From Whalleya microplaca (Eukaryota; Ascomycota; Sordariomycetes; Xylariales; Xylariaceae): a stretch of 64,000 nucleotides of DNA. This document shows, in pieces, positions 1-11,400 of the stretch. Position 1 is the first letter of the stretch; the number at the start of each line of letters is the position of its first letter. Position numbers and translations under genes: made by a program. The notes beneath the pieces are model-generated. The model was not told the origin of the DNA. It did not search any database and worked only from the letters and a program-made list of their open reading frames with translations. The stretch is taken from contig MU385789.1 in assembly GCA_022497155.1 (NCBI GenBank), forward strand, positions 62,001 to 126,000. The letters are read 5' to 3'.

Positions 1-960
1 AAAATAACCTTAAGCTACTTTAGGCTTACTAATAATAAACGGAACCGAACCGAACGTTAACAATTAACCGATTTATTCTTATATTATCGATCGGGCGAAA
101 CCTATCGGATATTACAGCTGTTATAATTTATTAGGCCGACTATAATATCCGCCTATATATATATAACGTTTTAAGCTTCTTTATAATCTAGTTCGAAAAG
201 CTCGTTATATAATTTTAAATAAAACTATATAATCCGCTTAATAACTTTCTAATCAATTTTTTATTATAAACTACTAACAAAAATAGCGTTTTATTTCTTA
301 ATTTTCCCTTATTTCCGGACGTCCTTTACCCGAACCGAATAATCTAAAATATAATAATAAATTTCTATCGGTCTAAATAGTCTGTCACTTTCCTCCAGAT
401 CTTTTAACCGTTCTATAAAAATCCTTATCTACTTTAGGTCATTAATTTTAAAATATCGCTTTAAAATTGCCTTTACTTCTTTCTAAATAATAACATTTTT
501 TAATAAAGTTTCGATCCGTCGCTTATTAATCTAATTATTTATCTAGTATAATATTTCCTTAATCTTAACATTATTTTTTAAGCCGTATTTATCGAATACA
601 TATATTACATTTTCGATCTAATTTATAACATTATTCCCATTAAATAAAAGCTATAAGTAGTTTCAAGAGTTTAACAACATAGCCGTTACCGTAAACCTAA
701 TTCTTCCGGTTATAATAAATCGCTTTTAATCGGAAGCTATATCTTAATTTATAAGCTTTTTATCGATTTATATGTCTTTTATTATACTAAAAAATAAAGT
801 CTTTTAGCTAATTATTTCTAATTAAATGTTTTAACTATATAATACCAAATCTCTCTTATCTTATTAGTACCTTTAATTAGTAATAAAGTTAATAATCCCT
901 TAATTATCAGTTAATTAAAGAAATCTCTCTTTAACTATATCTAATATAGTTTAAAATATC
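1..960 (-). pseudogene. gag remnant of X copy D
   Basis: This matches the gag region of copies A and B over its whole length on the minus strand. No frame is open; stops are TAA/TAG at positions where glutamine or tryptophan codons are expected. The C-terminal part (about 1-170) reads as a basic stretch containing SPDR and KNKSVN. A similar stretch is read in A and B, and I could not fit it to a canonical CCHC knuckle. Gag would form the virus-like particle. The call rests on its position between leader and protease in the full-length copy B and on a gag-like helical region seen best there. The N-terminal limit is approximate. Confidence 0.6.
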
Positions 961-1732
961 TTATTATTTAATTATCTTAATTCTTTAGTCATACTTAATC
1001 TTAAGGAAATATAATTTATTCTTTTTAATCATACTAAGTTATAATTTTATAATATTTTAAATATAAGATTGTAACTATCCCTTAAGACGCTAATAATAGC
1101 CTTAAAGGTTAGGAGACTTTCAAAAAGAATCTTAATAACAAGTCGCCAATCTAGCCATCGTATTACATTAATTAATTAATTGTATAATAAGACTACCTAT
1201 AAGCTAGTCAAAAGCTCGGATATTATTCTCGTCACTCAAATTCCACCTTAATCCACCCTATAGGTTTGAACCGTAATACGTTTTCGTATACTATTTACTA
1301 TATACTTCATAATTTTCTAATCTTTTTTAATCTTTCGTACTACTAATTTTCTTATATTTAACTTACTTTATTAAAACTTATGCTTTTTTATATCTTCGTA
1401 TTACTATATTTTCGTACTTCTTATACTCTATATTCTTTATATCTTTATATCTTTATATTACTAACTTATTAATACATGTTATAAGTCTCTCATAAGTCTC
1501 TTTATTAATTTATTCATTCTTAATATTACTTTTTCATTTTAAATAATCGTTTACCGTTAGTTCTTTCTTTTAGTTAGTGCTTTTTTTTCATAAGTTCGGT
1601 TAGTTTAATAGTTTTAAAAATTTTACTAAAGTCCTTCTCTTTTAATCCTATCTTACTACTGCCTCCATTTGGACTATTCTTCTCGATTAATCAAAAAGGC
1701 AAAGAAGTTAAAGCCTATCCGGGAGAGCCAAA

Positions 1733-1959
1733 TATCTTAGGACAAAGTATTAGGGTAAAGGAGGTATTACTTCATAACTTCGCTAATCGGAAATAATCAA
1801 GGCGACGAAACAAAAAAGTCACTTATAATAGCGATTGATCGAAAGGAGAGATATATCTATTGTCGGCAATAAAACCGTCTAAGCTATATATATTCTATTT
1901 AAAAATAAAAGAAAAAGACAAGCGATATATATATGCCATAGCACACTAGCCCCATAACA
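1733..1959 (-). repeat. 5' LTR of X copy D (227 bp)
   Basis: On the minus strand it begins TGTTATGGGGC and ends near CCTAAGATA (ancestral ACA). It matches the X LTRs at 20090-20319, 27395-27622, 38667-38894, 42837-43067 and 52961-53188. It is less mutated than most other X LTRs. Confidence 0.85.
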
Positions 1960-2769
1960 TTATTTAGCTAGCTAAATTTTTAAACTTTTATTTTAAAAAA
2001 AAGTTATTCGAGTATTATCGTAATTAGTCGGTATAATATAAGCAAAACGCCTTTTAAATATCGGGAACTTTTAATTAAAATATATTATTTAATAATTGCT
2101 TTTTAATTTCGAAATATTATTATATTAACGGGAAATTAAGTTTATAAAACGGGCAGTCGGTACGTTATAACTACTGTTTTTTAATAATAAAAACATAATT
2201 ACTTATATCGAAATCGGGCTTCCGGCAGTACTTATTAACTTATTACGTTATTTATTCTTAAGTTTTAGCGATAGCCTCGCGTATAACTGCCACATAATTA
2301 TATATTCCCTGCACTTAGGCTTACGCTTCCTTTTTAAAAAGCCTTTCTTTAAGCGGAAAGTCCGCTATATCCTTAGCCTCCGTTCGCCGTTATTAATTAA
2401 AGTAAAATAGCATTAAGAATTTTATTTCTATTTTATAAAAAGACATTTTTATTAACTTGTATAATAATATAGCTTACGCGTAATTTATTGCCGGCAATAC
2501 GTTAAACTAGTTATTTTATTAATAATTAATAAATAAACGTAAGTATTAGTCGATATATATATTTATTATTTTCACTTATTTCATTATTTTATAATATCTT
2601 AATATAGTAAACTTAAATTCGATATTTATTATTTTAAATAACTTATCGGTAAACCTTGTTATAAATTAAAGGCCGCTATTGTTAATAATACTTTTAAGTA
2701 TCTTAAAAATATAAAAAAGGCTATAATAATACATATAGGTAATATTTTATATAATAACTTCCCGGATAT
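1960..2769 (-). pseudogene. G integrase, second half of core and C-terminal domain
   Basis: On the minus strand the first part reads like the second catalytic block of a Gypsy integrase: a stretch equivalent to SIISDRGPQF (SDRG read as NNSG after RIP) is followed by a segment like the DGQTE...NQYLDQRLRPF block. Nearer 2000-2240 comes RKPDFDISNYVFIIKKQ, then a segment resembling the GPF...L..P.....HPVFH SH3-like C-terminal domain. The core D and E residues are partly lost through G-to-A changes. It is bounded by E1 on the right and D on the left, and continues the integrase segment at 4296-4678. Function would have been integration of G cDNA; it cannot be functional now. Confidence 0.8.
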
Positions 2770-3065
2770 TATGGTGGGACAAAGTGTTAAAGTAAATCGA
2801 AAGTGAAATATCAAGTTAAAATGAGTGTATAATAGCTACTAAAGCTATATATGTGTGACTATCTAACTATTTAGTAATATTTATGGTAAAAAAGTGAAGG
2901 AGATATAAGAGAAAAAGTCAGCTAAATACAGGTATATAATCCACTGTAAATTGCCCTATGGAGTGCCTTATAGATACCTTATAAAGTGCCTTGTGACGTG
3001 GCTTTAAGGGGCTTTTAGTGGCTCCTAAGCTGCTGTTAATACCCGTAATCCCTTGCCCCATTACA
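2770..3065 (-). repeat. 3' LTR of E1 (296 bp)
   Basis: On the minus strand it starts TGTAATGGGGCAAGGG and ends near CTTTGTCCCACCATA. It contains short imperfect repeats around AAGGCACTTT and AAGGTATC. It is clearly less RIP-mutated than the other E1 LTR at 4000-4295. The open frame that runs from here into the interior crosses the LTR/polypurine junction and is spurious. Confidence 0.85.
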
Positions 3066-3109
3066 TCCCTCCCTGATTTTTCAGCTAGCGTCCACGCAGC
3101 TGAAAAATC
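3066..3109 (-). other. Polypurine tract plus conserved hairpin of E1
   Basis: On the minus strand AGGGAGGGA (3066-3074) directly precedes the 3' LTR and is the plus-strand primer site. Next to it lies an inverted repeat: GATTTTTCAGCT (3075-3086) pairs with AGCTGAAAAATC (3098-3109), and the loop contains a further GCG/CGC pair. The same hairpin is intact in E2 (14427-14461). A structural RNA role is my inference. Confidence 0.7.
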
Positions 3110-3181
3110 AAAAAAAAAAAAATGAGAACACGCCCCACACTTGAATGCCTGACCTTTAGATCCGAAAAAAAAAATTTTCAC

Positions 3182-3480
3182 CCCAAGGACCTCAGGGTAA
3201 CAGGTCAGATAGCCACAGCTATCAGCAGCAGCAGCTGCAGCAGCTCAGATCAGGTGACCTCCCTGTAAGCCTCCCTAACAGCTGACAGCAGGTGACAGCA
3301 GGTCAGCAGGTGACAGCAGGTCAGCTAGCCACAACTATCAGCAGCTGCAGCAGCTCAGATCAGGTGACCTCCCTGTAAGCCTCCCTAGCAGCTGACAGCA
3401 GGTAACAGCAGGTCAGCAGGTGACAGCAGGTCAGCTAGCCACAGCTATCAGCAGCAGCAGCAGCAGCTGACAGCCTCCCT
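3182..3480. repeat. CAG-rich minisatellite in E1, RIP-escaped
   Basis: Units of about 110-116 bp begin AGCCACAGCTATCAGCAGC at 3211, 3327 and 3437, built from CAGCAG, GGTGACAGCAGGTCAG and GTGACCTCCCTGTAAGCC blocks. CA and TG dinucleotides are dense, unlike almost everything around it. The equivalent in E2 (13900-14335) has the same blocks in a different number and order. No reading frame is conserved between the two copies, so I do not call it coding. Confidence 0.8.
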
Positions 3481-3999
3481 TGCTGCTGAAGGTGGCATTC
3501 AAGTAATGTGGTGTATCAAGGTGTGTAAAGGTGTCATCCGATATTGTCGTCCATACAAATTGTATACGTGTCAATAGCTGGCTACATCTAGCCACATACC
3601 AATAGCACAATTAGCTTATTACCGTTACCTATATAAAATAGATAGGTTTATATATAAAAATATACGGTTTAATATTTCTAGTATTATTGCGCTTTATGTT
3701 TTTAATATATAAAAAAAAGAATATTTATAAATTATAGGTAATAAATAACGTAAATATAATATATAAATAAAAGCAGCTAGCTATCGATTTAATATATAGC
3801 TTAGTTCGATTTGTATAAGAAATAAGTGGCTATTAGATAAAATAAAATGGTCGCGTATAAAAATAAGTTTAATAATAAATATATTTTAAGTAGCTATTAC
3901 TAGTAATTTTATATTTCCGTAACGTATAATATAAAAAGACTATTTTACTCGATTAATTAAAAGGCAAAAAAATTAAGGCCTATTTAAAGGTAAGCTAAA

Positions 4000-4295
4000 T
4001 GTAATAAAATAAAGTATTAAGGTAAATCGAAAGTAAAATATCAAGTTAAAATAAGTGTATAATAGCTACTAGAGCTATATATATATAACTATCTAACTAT
4101 TTAGTAATGTCTATAATAAAAAAGTGAAGGAGATGTGAGAGAAAAGGTTAGCTAAATATAAGTATATAATCCACTGTAAATTGCCTTATAAAGTGCCCTG
4201 TGAATACCTTATAAAGTGCTTTATAACGTGGCTTTAAGGGGCTTTTAGTGGCTTTTAAGCTGCTATTAATACCCGTAATTCCCTGCTTTATTACA
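4000..4295 (-). repeat. 5' LTR of E1 (296 bp)
   Basis: It aligns end to end with 2770-3065 but has many more G-to-A and C-to-T changes. It is followed on the element strand by the X-like leader (about 3999 down to 3935). Confidence 0.85.
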
Positions 4296-4678
4296 ATATA
4301 TAATATCGACTAAATTTATTTCCCTAATTAGTTAATAATAATAAAAACGTTATTACGTTTTTTTTATTTTTAAATATTACTTTAAAATTTATAATAACGT
4401 AATTTTATACCTTTTTCGGGATAAGTAATAAGTAAAAGAAACTAGGAGTTTTATTATAAAATACTTTTACGGGATAATATTTTAAATAATTAGCTATAAA
4501 TATATCGATATTTTAAGACATTCCCGGCTATTAATACTATATAGTAATAAATTTCCGGGTTTTATTTTTCTTTAAATATGTTATAAATAACCGACCGTAC
4601 ACCTTTTTTAAAAGCTAGGCACGCAATTTATTTTTATTAGATATAATTAATCGTATCCCGTATAATATAAAACTATTA
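4296..4678 (-). pseudogene. G integrase zinc-finger and start of catalytic core
   Basis: The minus-strand reading gives a block equivalent to YYWPGM..DID.FIANYLKYYP, the HHCC zinc-finger region of Gypsy integrases, then YNKTPSFFYLLLIPKKV (family: KTPGFLHPLPIPERPW) and INFKVIFKNKK, the block around the first catalytic Asp (D read as N after G-to-A). It then breaks off at E1 and resumes at 2769. On the right it is cut by F, with TATTA (4674-4678) duplicated at 12176-12180. Several TAA codons interrupt the frame. Confidence 0.8.
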
Positions 4679-4869
4679 TATAATAGGCTATGCCGTAATA
4701 AGGAATATCGGCGATCATAAGCCGATATAGCAGCACAGCTCTCAAGAGCTAGTATAAATACTCTCGAGCTATATCGATATACCTTCTTAATTTTCTTTTC
4801 TTCTTTAATTAGAAAATAAACATTTATTTAGCATTACAAAATTACATCTTAACGTAACAGCCTTTTATA
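4679..4869 (+). repeat. 5' LTR of F (191 bp)
   Basis: It begins TATAATAGGCTATGCCG (TG of the canonical end read as TA) and ends CCTTTTATA (CACA in the 3' copy). It contains the inverted pair TCTCAAGAGC...CTCTCGAG and a CTTTTCTTCTTTAATTAG stretch. The F2 LTR at 63317-63508 confirms the left boundary, because the host X sequence is recognisable up to 63316. Confidence 0.85.
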
Positions 4870-4915
4870 TATTTTCTAACTTACTAACCCCCGAGCTGCG
4901 TTAAAACAGATTAAA

Positions 4916-6290
4916 ATATCAGGAAAAGCTTTAAAACAGCCCCCTAACAATCCGGAAACACCATCAACGAAATACGCGGAAGCACTAAATACTTAGGTCT
5001 ACCAAATTTACACTCGTTTCGAGTAAATATACGCAATATTAAAAACAGTATTAAAAAATAATTCGGAAAAATAACGATTAAAACAAGCGGCTTACAAATA
5101 AAAACTAAAAGAACAATAAGACAAACTATTACAACGTTAGGCGATTCTAAAAATACAGCTATAAAAGAACCTCGACTTACTAACTATATAAAACGCAAAT
5201 ATAATAGAAAGTATTCCTACATAAAACCCTCGGGATCCCCAAGAACCCCAAAAACAGCTAGCCTAAATAAGTATAAACCCTTAGCTAAAAAACCTTCAGC
5301 TAAAAAACCCTTAAATACCTCTAACACCCGCTTTAATAATTACTATAGTCCCGGTACTTAAGCGTAAGCTATTATTATAGCCCGAGAAATTCGGGAGCAA
5401 ACGTAGCCGCTACCCCATATAAAAGATATTAATAAAATATAAGCTCTAAAAAAATATAAAGTTTATAAAAAGGGACTAAAATAAGTAGTACAATATTTAC
5501 AAGCGGCTCGAAAATAATATATAACATATAATAAAGTTATACTATATTACAAAAAAACCTAATAGGATATATAACCTAGTATTTTTTTTTTAATACCTGT
5601 CGAACGTTTATAAAAACCGCAACAAAACTATTAAAACGGGAAGCAAATTACACAAATGCCGCTAATCCGCTAATTAAACTTTTATATCCTTTTATACCAA
5701 TTTCGAGCGATTACTAATAAAAATAAAAAATAATATATAAAATAATAAAGCAAAACTTATACTTATCGAGAAAGTAATTAACAATAAACTTAAAAACGCG
5801 CTAGTTCTAATAACGTTACCGAATATTTACTAAAACTAAATTTACTAAATAATAAATATTATAGCCCGACTTAAAAAATCGCCATCTTATTATAATAAAA
5901 ACAGCTTAAAAAGCGGAACTACACCAAATAAATTACCCCTTCCGGGCCTACTACCCCCTACCTTTAATCGCTTTAAAACTAATTATAAAAGCAATACGTC
6001 AATAACCGGCATAGCCGCGCTAATAAAAAGCCAGCGGGCCAAATAAATAACGAACGAAAAACAAAACGCTCGAATAAAATACAAAAAATACTTATAATAT
6101 AAAAAAAAAAGCCACCTATTTAAAAAATATACCTATTATTTTATAAAACTATTTACCCGTACTAAAATTAACGCAATAGCAGGCTATAAATCTAAAAAAA
6201 ATAAAGCCGAAAAAATACTAAAAAAATAGAAAAACGAGTAGCTCCTAAATAAAGTCGTATTTAAAAGCTTAATATAACAGCAAAAGAAAT
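4916..6290 (+). pseudogene. F gag (nucleocapsid with CCHC knuckle)
   Basis: One frame (starting at 4916) can be followed for over 1.1 kb with many TAA/TAG but no needed frameshift. The presumed start codon is ATA at 4916-4918, followed by SGKALKQPPNNPE; the same ATA occurs in F2 at 63555, consistent with ATG losing its G to RIP. Near 6089 the frame reads like C-L-Q-C-GKKGHLFKK-C, a CCHC zinc knuckle with cysteines now tyrosines. Family role: capsid and RNA packaging. The 3' limit is uncertain because the native stop cannot be told from RIP stops. Pol follows in a different frame. Confidence 0.75.
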
Positions 6291-6299
6291 TAATATAAC

Positions 6300-9200
6300 T
6301 AAATAACTTATAAACGGGAAATTTTTTATAATCGATATATATTTAAATCAATAACTATATATAAAAACTTTTATAGATTTAAAATATAAATATTATATTA
6401 CTATTAGCGAAAATATAATAAAACGCCTAAAATTACCGCATATACCTATCCGGAAAAAAATAATAAAAAAAGCTACTTATAAAAAAAAATTAAGTATCTC
6501 GGGCATAATTTACGAAATAATTTATATAAAAGCTAACTTTAATAGGTACAAATTAAAAACATTTATATATATTATACCAAATCTAAATTACCTTATAATA
6601 TTAAAAAAGCCTTAAATAAAGCGTAACCGGGTAATATATATAACGTATAAATATATATTATATATAAAAGTTGCCGGAAACTTAAAAATATAAAAAAAAA
6701 GACATTTCCTAAAAACTATAAAAATCCGCGAAACTCGGAAAACGCTTTATATTAATATAATATATTTCGTAAAAAAAATAAAAAGAACTCGGAAATAAAA
6801 AAAGCTAGAAAAATAAATAATAGCTTAACAAACGGCTATATTTACTATTACATTAGCGGATATTAATAAAGCTTTAGCGCTTAAAAAAAAAACTAACGTT
6901 CGAAAAAATTTCCCTTTTTAGTTAAAAGGCTAAAAATAATTATTCGAAAAAAAAAAAGGCAAGAATCTTCTGCCGTACCGTATAAAAGCCGATTATAAAA
7001 TTAACCTAAACCGTAATAAAGCGGGCAAAAAGTTACCTGCCTTTTAAAAGCTATTATATAATATATTCCGGAAAAAATTATTAACGTTACGGAAAATACT
7101 AACTAAGCTATTAAATAAAAGGTATATCCGTACAAGCAGCTCGCCCGCAAAAACTCCTATACTTTTTGTCCGGAAACCGAATAGCGGACTCCGTTTTTAT
7201 TATAATTATAAAATACTAAATAATATTATCTAACGGGATTAATACTTATTTCTATTTATATAAAAAACGCTTAAAACCTTTTCGGAAATAAAATAGTTCT
7301 TTAAAATAAATATTAGGTCGGCTTTTTATAAAATTAAAATTAGGGAAAAAAATAAATAAAAAACGGCTTTTCGTATCCGCTTTAAGCTATTCAAATAGCT
7401 CGTAACCCTTTTCGGCCTAACGGGTACTCCCGTAACGTTTTAACGTTACGTAAATAGTACGCTAAAAAAATACTTAAACATCTTTTATTTAATATATATA
7501 AACGATATACTAATTTATTTTTTTAAAACAAAAAAAAATTATATCGATAAAATAAAAAAAGTATTAAAATATTTAAAAATAGCAGGCTTAAATCTAAATA
7601 TAAATAAGTACAAGTTTATAGTAACTACTATAAAATACTTGGGATTTATTATCGAAACAAAAAAAAAAGTCCGCATAAATCCGGCTAAAGTATAAGTAAT
7701 TAAAAAATAAAAACCTTTTAAAACGTTTAAAAAAGTCTATAGTTTTTTAAGATTTGCGAATTTTTATCGGGATTTTATTAAAAACTATATAAATTTTACT
7801 ACCCTTTTATCGGCACTTATAAAAAAAAAAGTACCGTTTCGATAAAGGCTTTCGGAAAATCTAACGTTCGAAAACTTTAAACGAACGTTTTTAAAAAAAC
7901 CGGCTTTAATATAATAAGACTTAAAACGAGAGACAGTAATCGAAACAAACTATTCGGGATAGGCTTACGGGAAATGCCTATTATAACGCAACAAGCGAAA
8001 GATCCTATTACCCGTAACTTATTATTTCAAACGCTTAATTCCGGTAGAAATTAATTATAAAATCTATAATAAAAAGCTGCTAATAATTATAAGCTACTTA
8101 CAAATATAAAACGCGGAATTACGAAATATAATTTTAATATTTATAATTTTATCTAACTATAAAAATCTAAAATATTTTATAATTTTTAAAAGACTTTCCG
8201 AACAATAAATATATTAATTAAAAAAATTAATACGTTTTAATTTCCGATTAAAATTCCGCGCTAAACGCTTAAGCACTAAACCCGACATTTTTTTACGGCG
8301 CGAATAAAACCTACTATAAGAAATATAAAACGAAAGATATAAAAAACGGAAATTCTAACTATTATAAAAAAAATAGTTACCTTATATATAACTTAAAAAA
8401 TATAAATAAACAAGAACTACTAAAATAAAATATATTTAGTTATACGGATAAAATATCCCGGAAAGTAAGGAAATTTTCGAATATAAGAATCTATAATCGT
8501 TATAAGATATAAAAGTAGCGAAAAACCCGAATTATACGCGAGCGATAAAAGCGGTAGCTTAAAAAAACCGAACGTTTTTTAAAAACTTAAATATAAAAAT
8601 ATCGTTATCGGAATATAATATCGACAATAAAAGTCGATTATATTTCCGTAAGTACATCTAAATCCCTAATTAAAAGCTGCTCCGCACCGCTTTAATATAA
8701 AATACCTATAACTTATATTTAATAGGGCATCCGGAAAAGGAAAATATATTAGTAATATTTTCGAGAACGTTTTATTAGCCTAAAATATCGGCGTTTGTAA
8801 AACATTTTTATAAAAATTGCGATATTTATAGGAGAAAAACGGTATAACGTAACTAAAAAAAAGGGCTTTTAAAACCGTTATTTATCCCAAATCGATTTTA
8901 TAGTAAGCTATTTATCGATTTTATAACCAACCTACTAATTATTTCCAAATAAAACCCTACCTTTATAATAGTAATTTTTAATCGATTAGGGAAATAAGTT
9001 ATATTAAAGACTATAATCTCGATAGAAACGGAAATATATACCGAACAGTTCGTAAATTATTATTAAAAATATTATAGTTTTTCCCGTACTATAATTAGTA
9101 ATAAAAAATCTAATTAAATAAGGCAGTTTTAAAGACGGTTCTACTTATTAGTAGGAATCAAGTAGCGCTTATTAATTACGTTTTACCCGGAAACCGATAA

Positions 9201-10050
9201 AGCTATTAAATAAACGAATTAGAAGGTATTAGCATATTTTCGAGCGTTTATATTATATATTTAATTCGAATAAAACTTATTATTACCGGGAACGATATTT
9301 ATAATTAATAATTAAAATACTATAACAATAAGGCTAAATCCTTTTTTTATATTTTACAAATATTATATAAAATTTATTCTAGTAATAGAATATATCCCGG
9401 GACTTATTTCCGAATCGTACGTACGGGCGGAAGCTTTTATTTAACGCTTAAAAAAGGCAATAAAATTTACATAAGCTATAATAATAATTACGTAATAACG
9501 ATAAAAAAACGCAGCTAACGAACGGCAATTTTTTATAAAGCAATTCCGAATAGGAAATAAAATATAATTAATGCTTAAAAATATTTTTATACCTTAATTT
9601 TTATAAAAACTAGTATAGTTATACATTAAATATAAAATAACGCACGTTATTAGCTTTTAAATTATAAAATTAAATATACCGAAAAAAATATATAACCGGT
9701 TTTATATCAAGCTTATCTACCGCGTAAAAAATAATCCCTTATTTTCTTAAAAAAATAAAAATATATAACCTCTTTTTATAATTAATAAAAAGGGAAAGGA
9801 AAAAATAAAGTGGCAAATAGAAAAAATTATTCGAGTAATTATTAAGCGGAAGGGGCGAAAAAAAACTAAACAAATATTAATAAAGTAAATAAGCTATACA
9901 GCCTTAATATAAGAACTATTTAAAAACTTAAAAGATACCGAAATAATAAATTATTTTAAAAAAAATTACAGTAATATAAAAACGAACGATAGGCTTAAAG
10001 GAATTAATATAAAAGAAAGGGTAAAAGTTACGCTCGCGCGGCGATTATAT
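6300..10050 (+). pseudogene. F pol: protease, RT, RNase H, integrase, chromodomain
   Basis: All domains checked share one frame (protease at 6403, RT at 7126, chromodomain at 9811), one base back from gag. Protease: a segment near 6370-6450 ending ENIIKRLKLP. RT: IRTSSSPAKTPILFVRKP at 7126, then RFYYNYKILNN (family RFCVDYRGLN), RSAFYKI, TLFGLTGTP, and YINDIL near 7495 for the catalytic YxDD. RNase H lies about 7850-8200 and integrase about 8640-9800. The chromodomain begins WQIEKII, has a basic KRKGRKKTKQ stretch and ends ELFKNLKDTE, near 9811-9975. Many TAA codons replace CAA/CAG. The pol product would copy and integrate F. Confidence 0.82.
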
Positions 10051-10389
10051 AACTAATAAAATATTAATAAAATATAAAAACGAAAGGATATAAATAAAAT
10101 AAAAAGATATTATAGGAAATTATAAATCTTTTATTATTATAAATAATGCAAACGCTACTCCCGAATAAATAATAAATAACCCCCCCTATTTATGTAATTT
10201 TTTTTTTTAGTAAACTAATAACTAAAACTATTATAAAACCGACCGAAAAACGTAATAAATCTAACCGAACGGCATATTTATATTAGCCGGGAGCTAATAA
10301 TTTAGCTCGTTTTTTTTATCGTTCTCTTTTTTTTTATTTATATCTATCGCTTTCTTTTCTACCTTTACGGAAAGAAATTTGGAAGGGCA

Positions 10390-11400
10390 GTTACGGCAAC
10401 AAGAAATATTAACGGGAATAAAAAAGACACGCGGACGAAAAATACACAAGCTACACCTAAACGAAAAGTTTATAATAATAATAGAAGCGGGCGGGACGGG
10501 CTAAAAAAAAAAACCGGAAACGGAAATACGCGTACGAGCGGCAAGCTTAGCGTTATTTACTATAAAACATATAATAGCTATAATATCGCTAATATTATTA
10601 GCGATACGCTCGAGCGGGCAAATAACCTCTTTAAATATAACTATAAGCTACTTTTATATAATATATAAGCTAAAAAAAATTACGGAAAAATAAAGTAAAA
10701 ATTTATATACTATTTTTATTATTATTAAGCCTTAGCCCGGCCTAAAGCCGCAACACTTATTTTAACACGCTCGAGATATATAATAACGTTAATAACGCAT
10801 TACGCCCGCATTCCGGCCGACTTTTAAACGGCAACAAAAATTAAATAAAAGAAATAAATAATAGAAATACTATAAAAAAGCGGGAAAATAAATAACCTAT
10901 TAAGGTTCGAGCTATTATAAATTCAATAAGCTTTTATTAAAGCAATAGCGAAAAAGCGAATTTCGGTATTTATAAGTAGCTATAAAACGGAATTAAAAAG
11001 CGGTACTCGAACGGAAAAAACGAGAAATAACTTACGATAGGGTAATTATAGTTTTTAATATATCTTATATACCGTATATTACAAATAGCTAAATATAATT
11101 AATATTATATTTAAAATGCTTTAAAACTAAAAAAAAAAAAAAAAAAAAACTTATAAATCTAGTCGGAACAAAAAGCGGAAAAATTTCTAACTATATAGCC
11201 GATATAAAAGCAGCACAAGATATAACGCGTAAAAAAAAGAAAAGCCGTAAAAGTAGCGCGAACGGGCGGCCTAAAAGCGGCAAAGCTAAAAAAAAAACGA
11301 AACGAAAATATAACAGCGGCAGCGAAAGCGAAAATAAGCAAAAATAGCGGCAAAAAAAAAAAAGGCGCGTTACGGGAATACTACAGGAAAATATATTAAT
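10390..11400 (+). pseudogene. Extra 3' frame of F, unidentified
   Basis: Between pol and the 3' LTR lie about 1.9 kb. From about 10390 a same-strand frame can be followed for roughly 320 codons with mostly RIP-type stops. It starts Asn/Lys/Arg-rich, has a cysteine-like cluster near 10560-10590 (read YYKTYNSYN, possibly CxxCxxC before RIP), and ends in a strongly basic tail near 11210-11340 with runs of Lys, Arg, Gln and Ser. I recognise no family. A nucleic-acid-binding accessory protein is possible but is inference. The long minus-strand open frame at 11159-11353 is the shadow of this basic tail. Confidence 0.45.

Larger units (their letters stand above)
1..1959 (-). mobile_element. Ty3/Gypsy family X, copy D, 5' part only
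   Basis: This is the 5' end of an X-family LTR retrotransposon on the minus strand, cut off by the window start. It contains the 5' LTR (1733-1959), the X leader (about 1665-1732) and a RIP-eroded gag region. The same stretch recurs on the minus strand at 41100-43067 (copy A) and on the plus strand at 27395-29340 (copy B), which fixes its identity. It sits inside element G: the base run TTAT follows the LTR at 1960-1963, and G integrase sequence resumes there. The rest of D lies outside the window. Numerous TAA/TAG codons in every frame make it non-functional. Confidence 0.85.
2770..4295 (-). mobile_element. Non-autonomous LTR element E1 (TRIM-like, 1.5 kb)
   Basis: Two 296-bp LTRs (2770-3065 and 4000-4295) flank a 934-bp interior with no coding frame, and a 4-bp duplication ATAT lies at 2766-2769 and 4296-4299. 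Read on the minus strand the order is: 5' LTR at the right end, an X-type leader (about 3935-3999), an AT-rich RIP-eroded part, a CAG-rich repeated part, a hairpin, a polypurine tract and the 3' LTR. The leader and LTR end are shared with family X, so X is the likely autonomous partner. E1 is inserted in the integrase core of G. The right half is heavily RIP-mutated while the left half keeps many CA/TG dinucleotides. Confidence 0.85.

Noticed and set aside
2918..3181. 87-codon open frame on the minus strand
   Set aside because: It runs across the hairpin, polypurine tract and 3' LTR of E1. Its counterpart in E2 (14394-14603) differs in sequence and length, and no protein motif is visible.
3211..3470. 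CAG repeats as a polyglutamine gene or a CRISPR array
   Set aside because: No frame stays open or is conserved between E1 and E2. Units are imperfect and continuous without unique spacers.
11159..11353. 64-codon minus-strand frame with hydrophobic, Phe-rich product
   Set aside because: It is antisense to the Lys/Arg-rich tail of the extra F frame. Phe runs are the complement of AAA/GAA codons.
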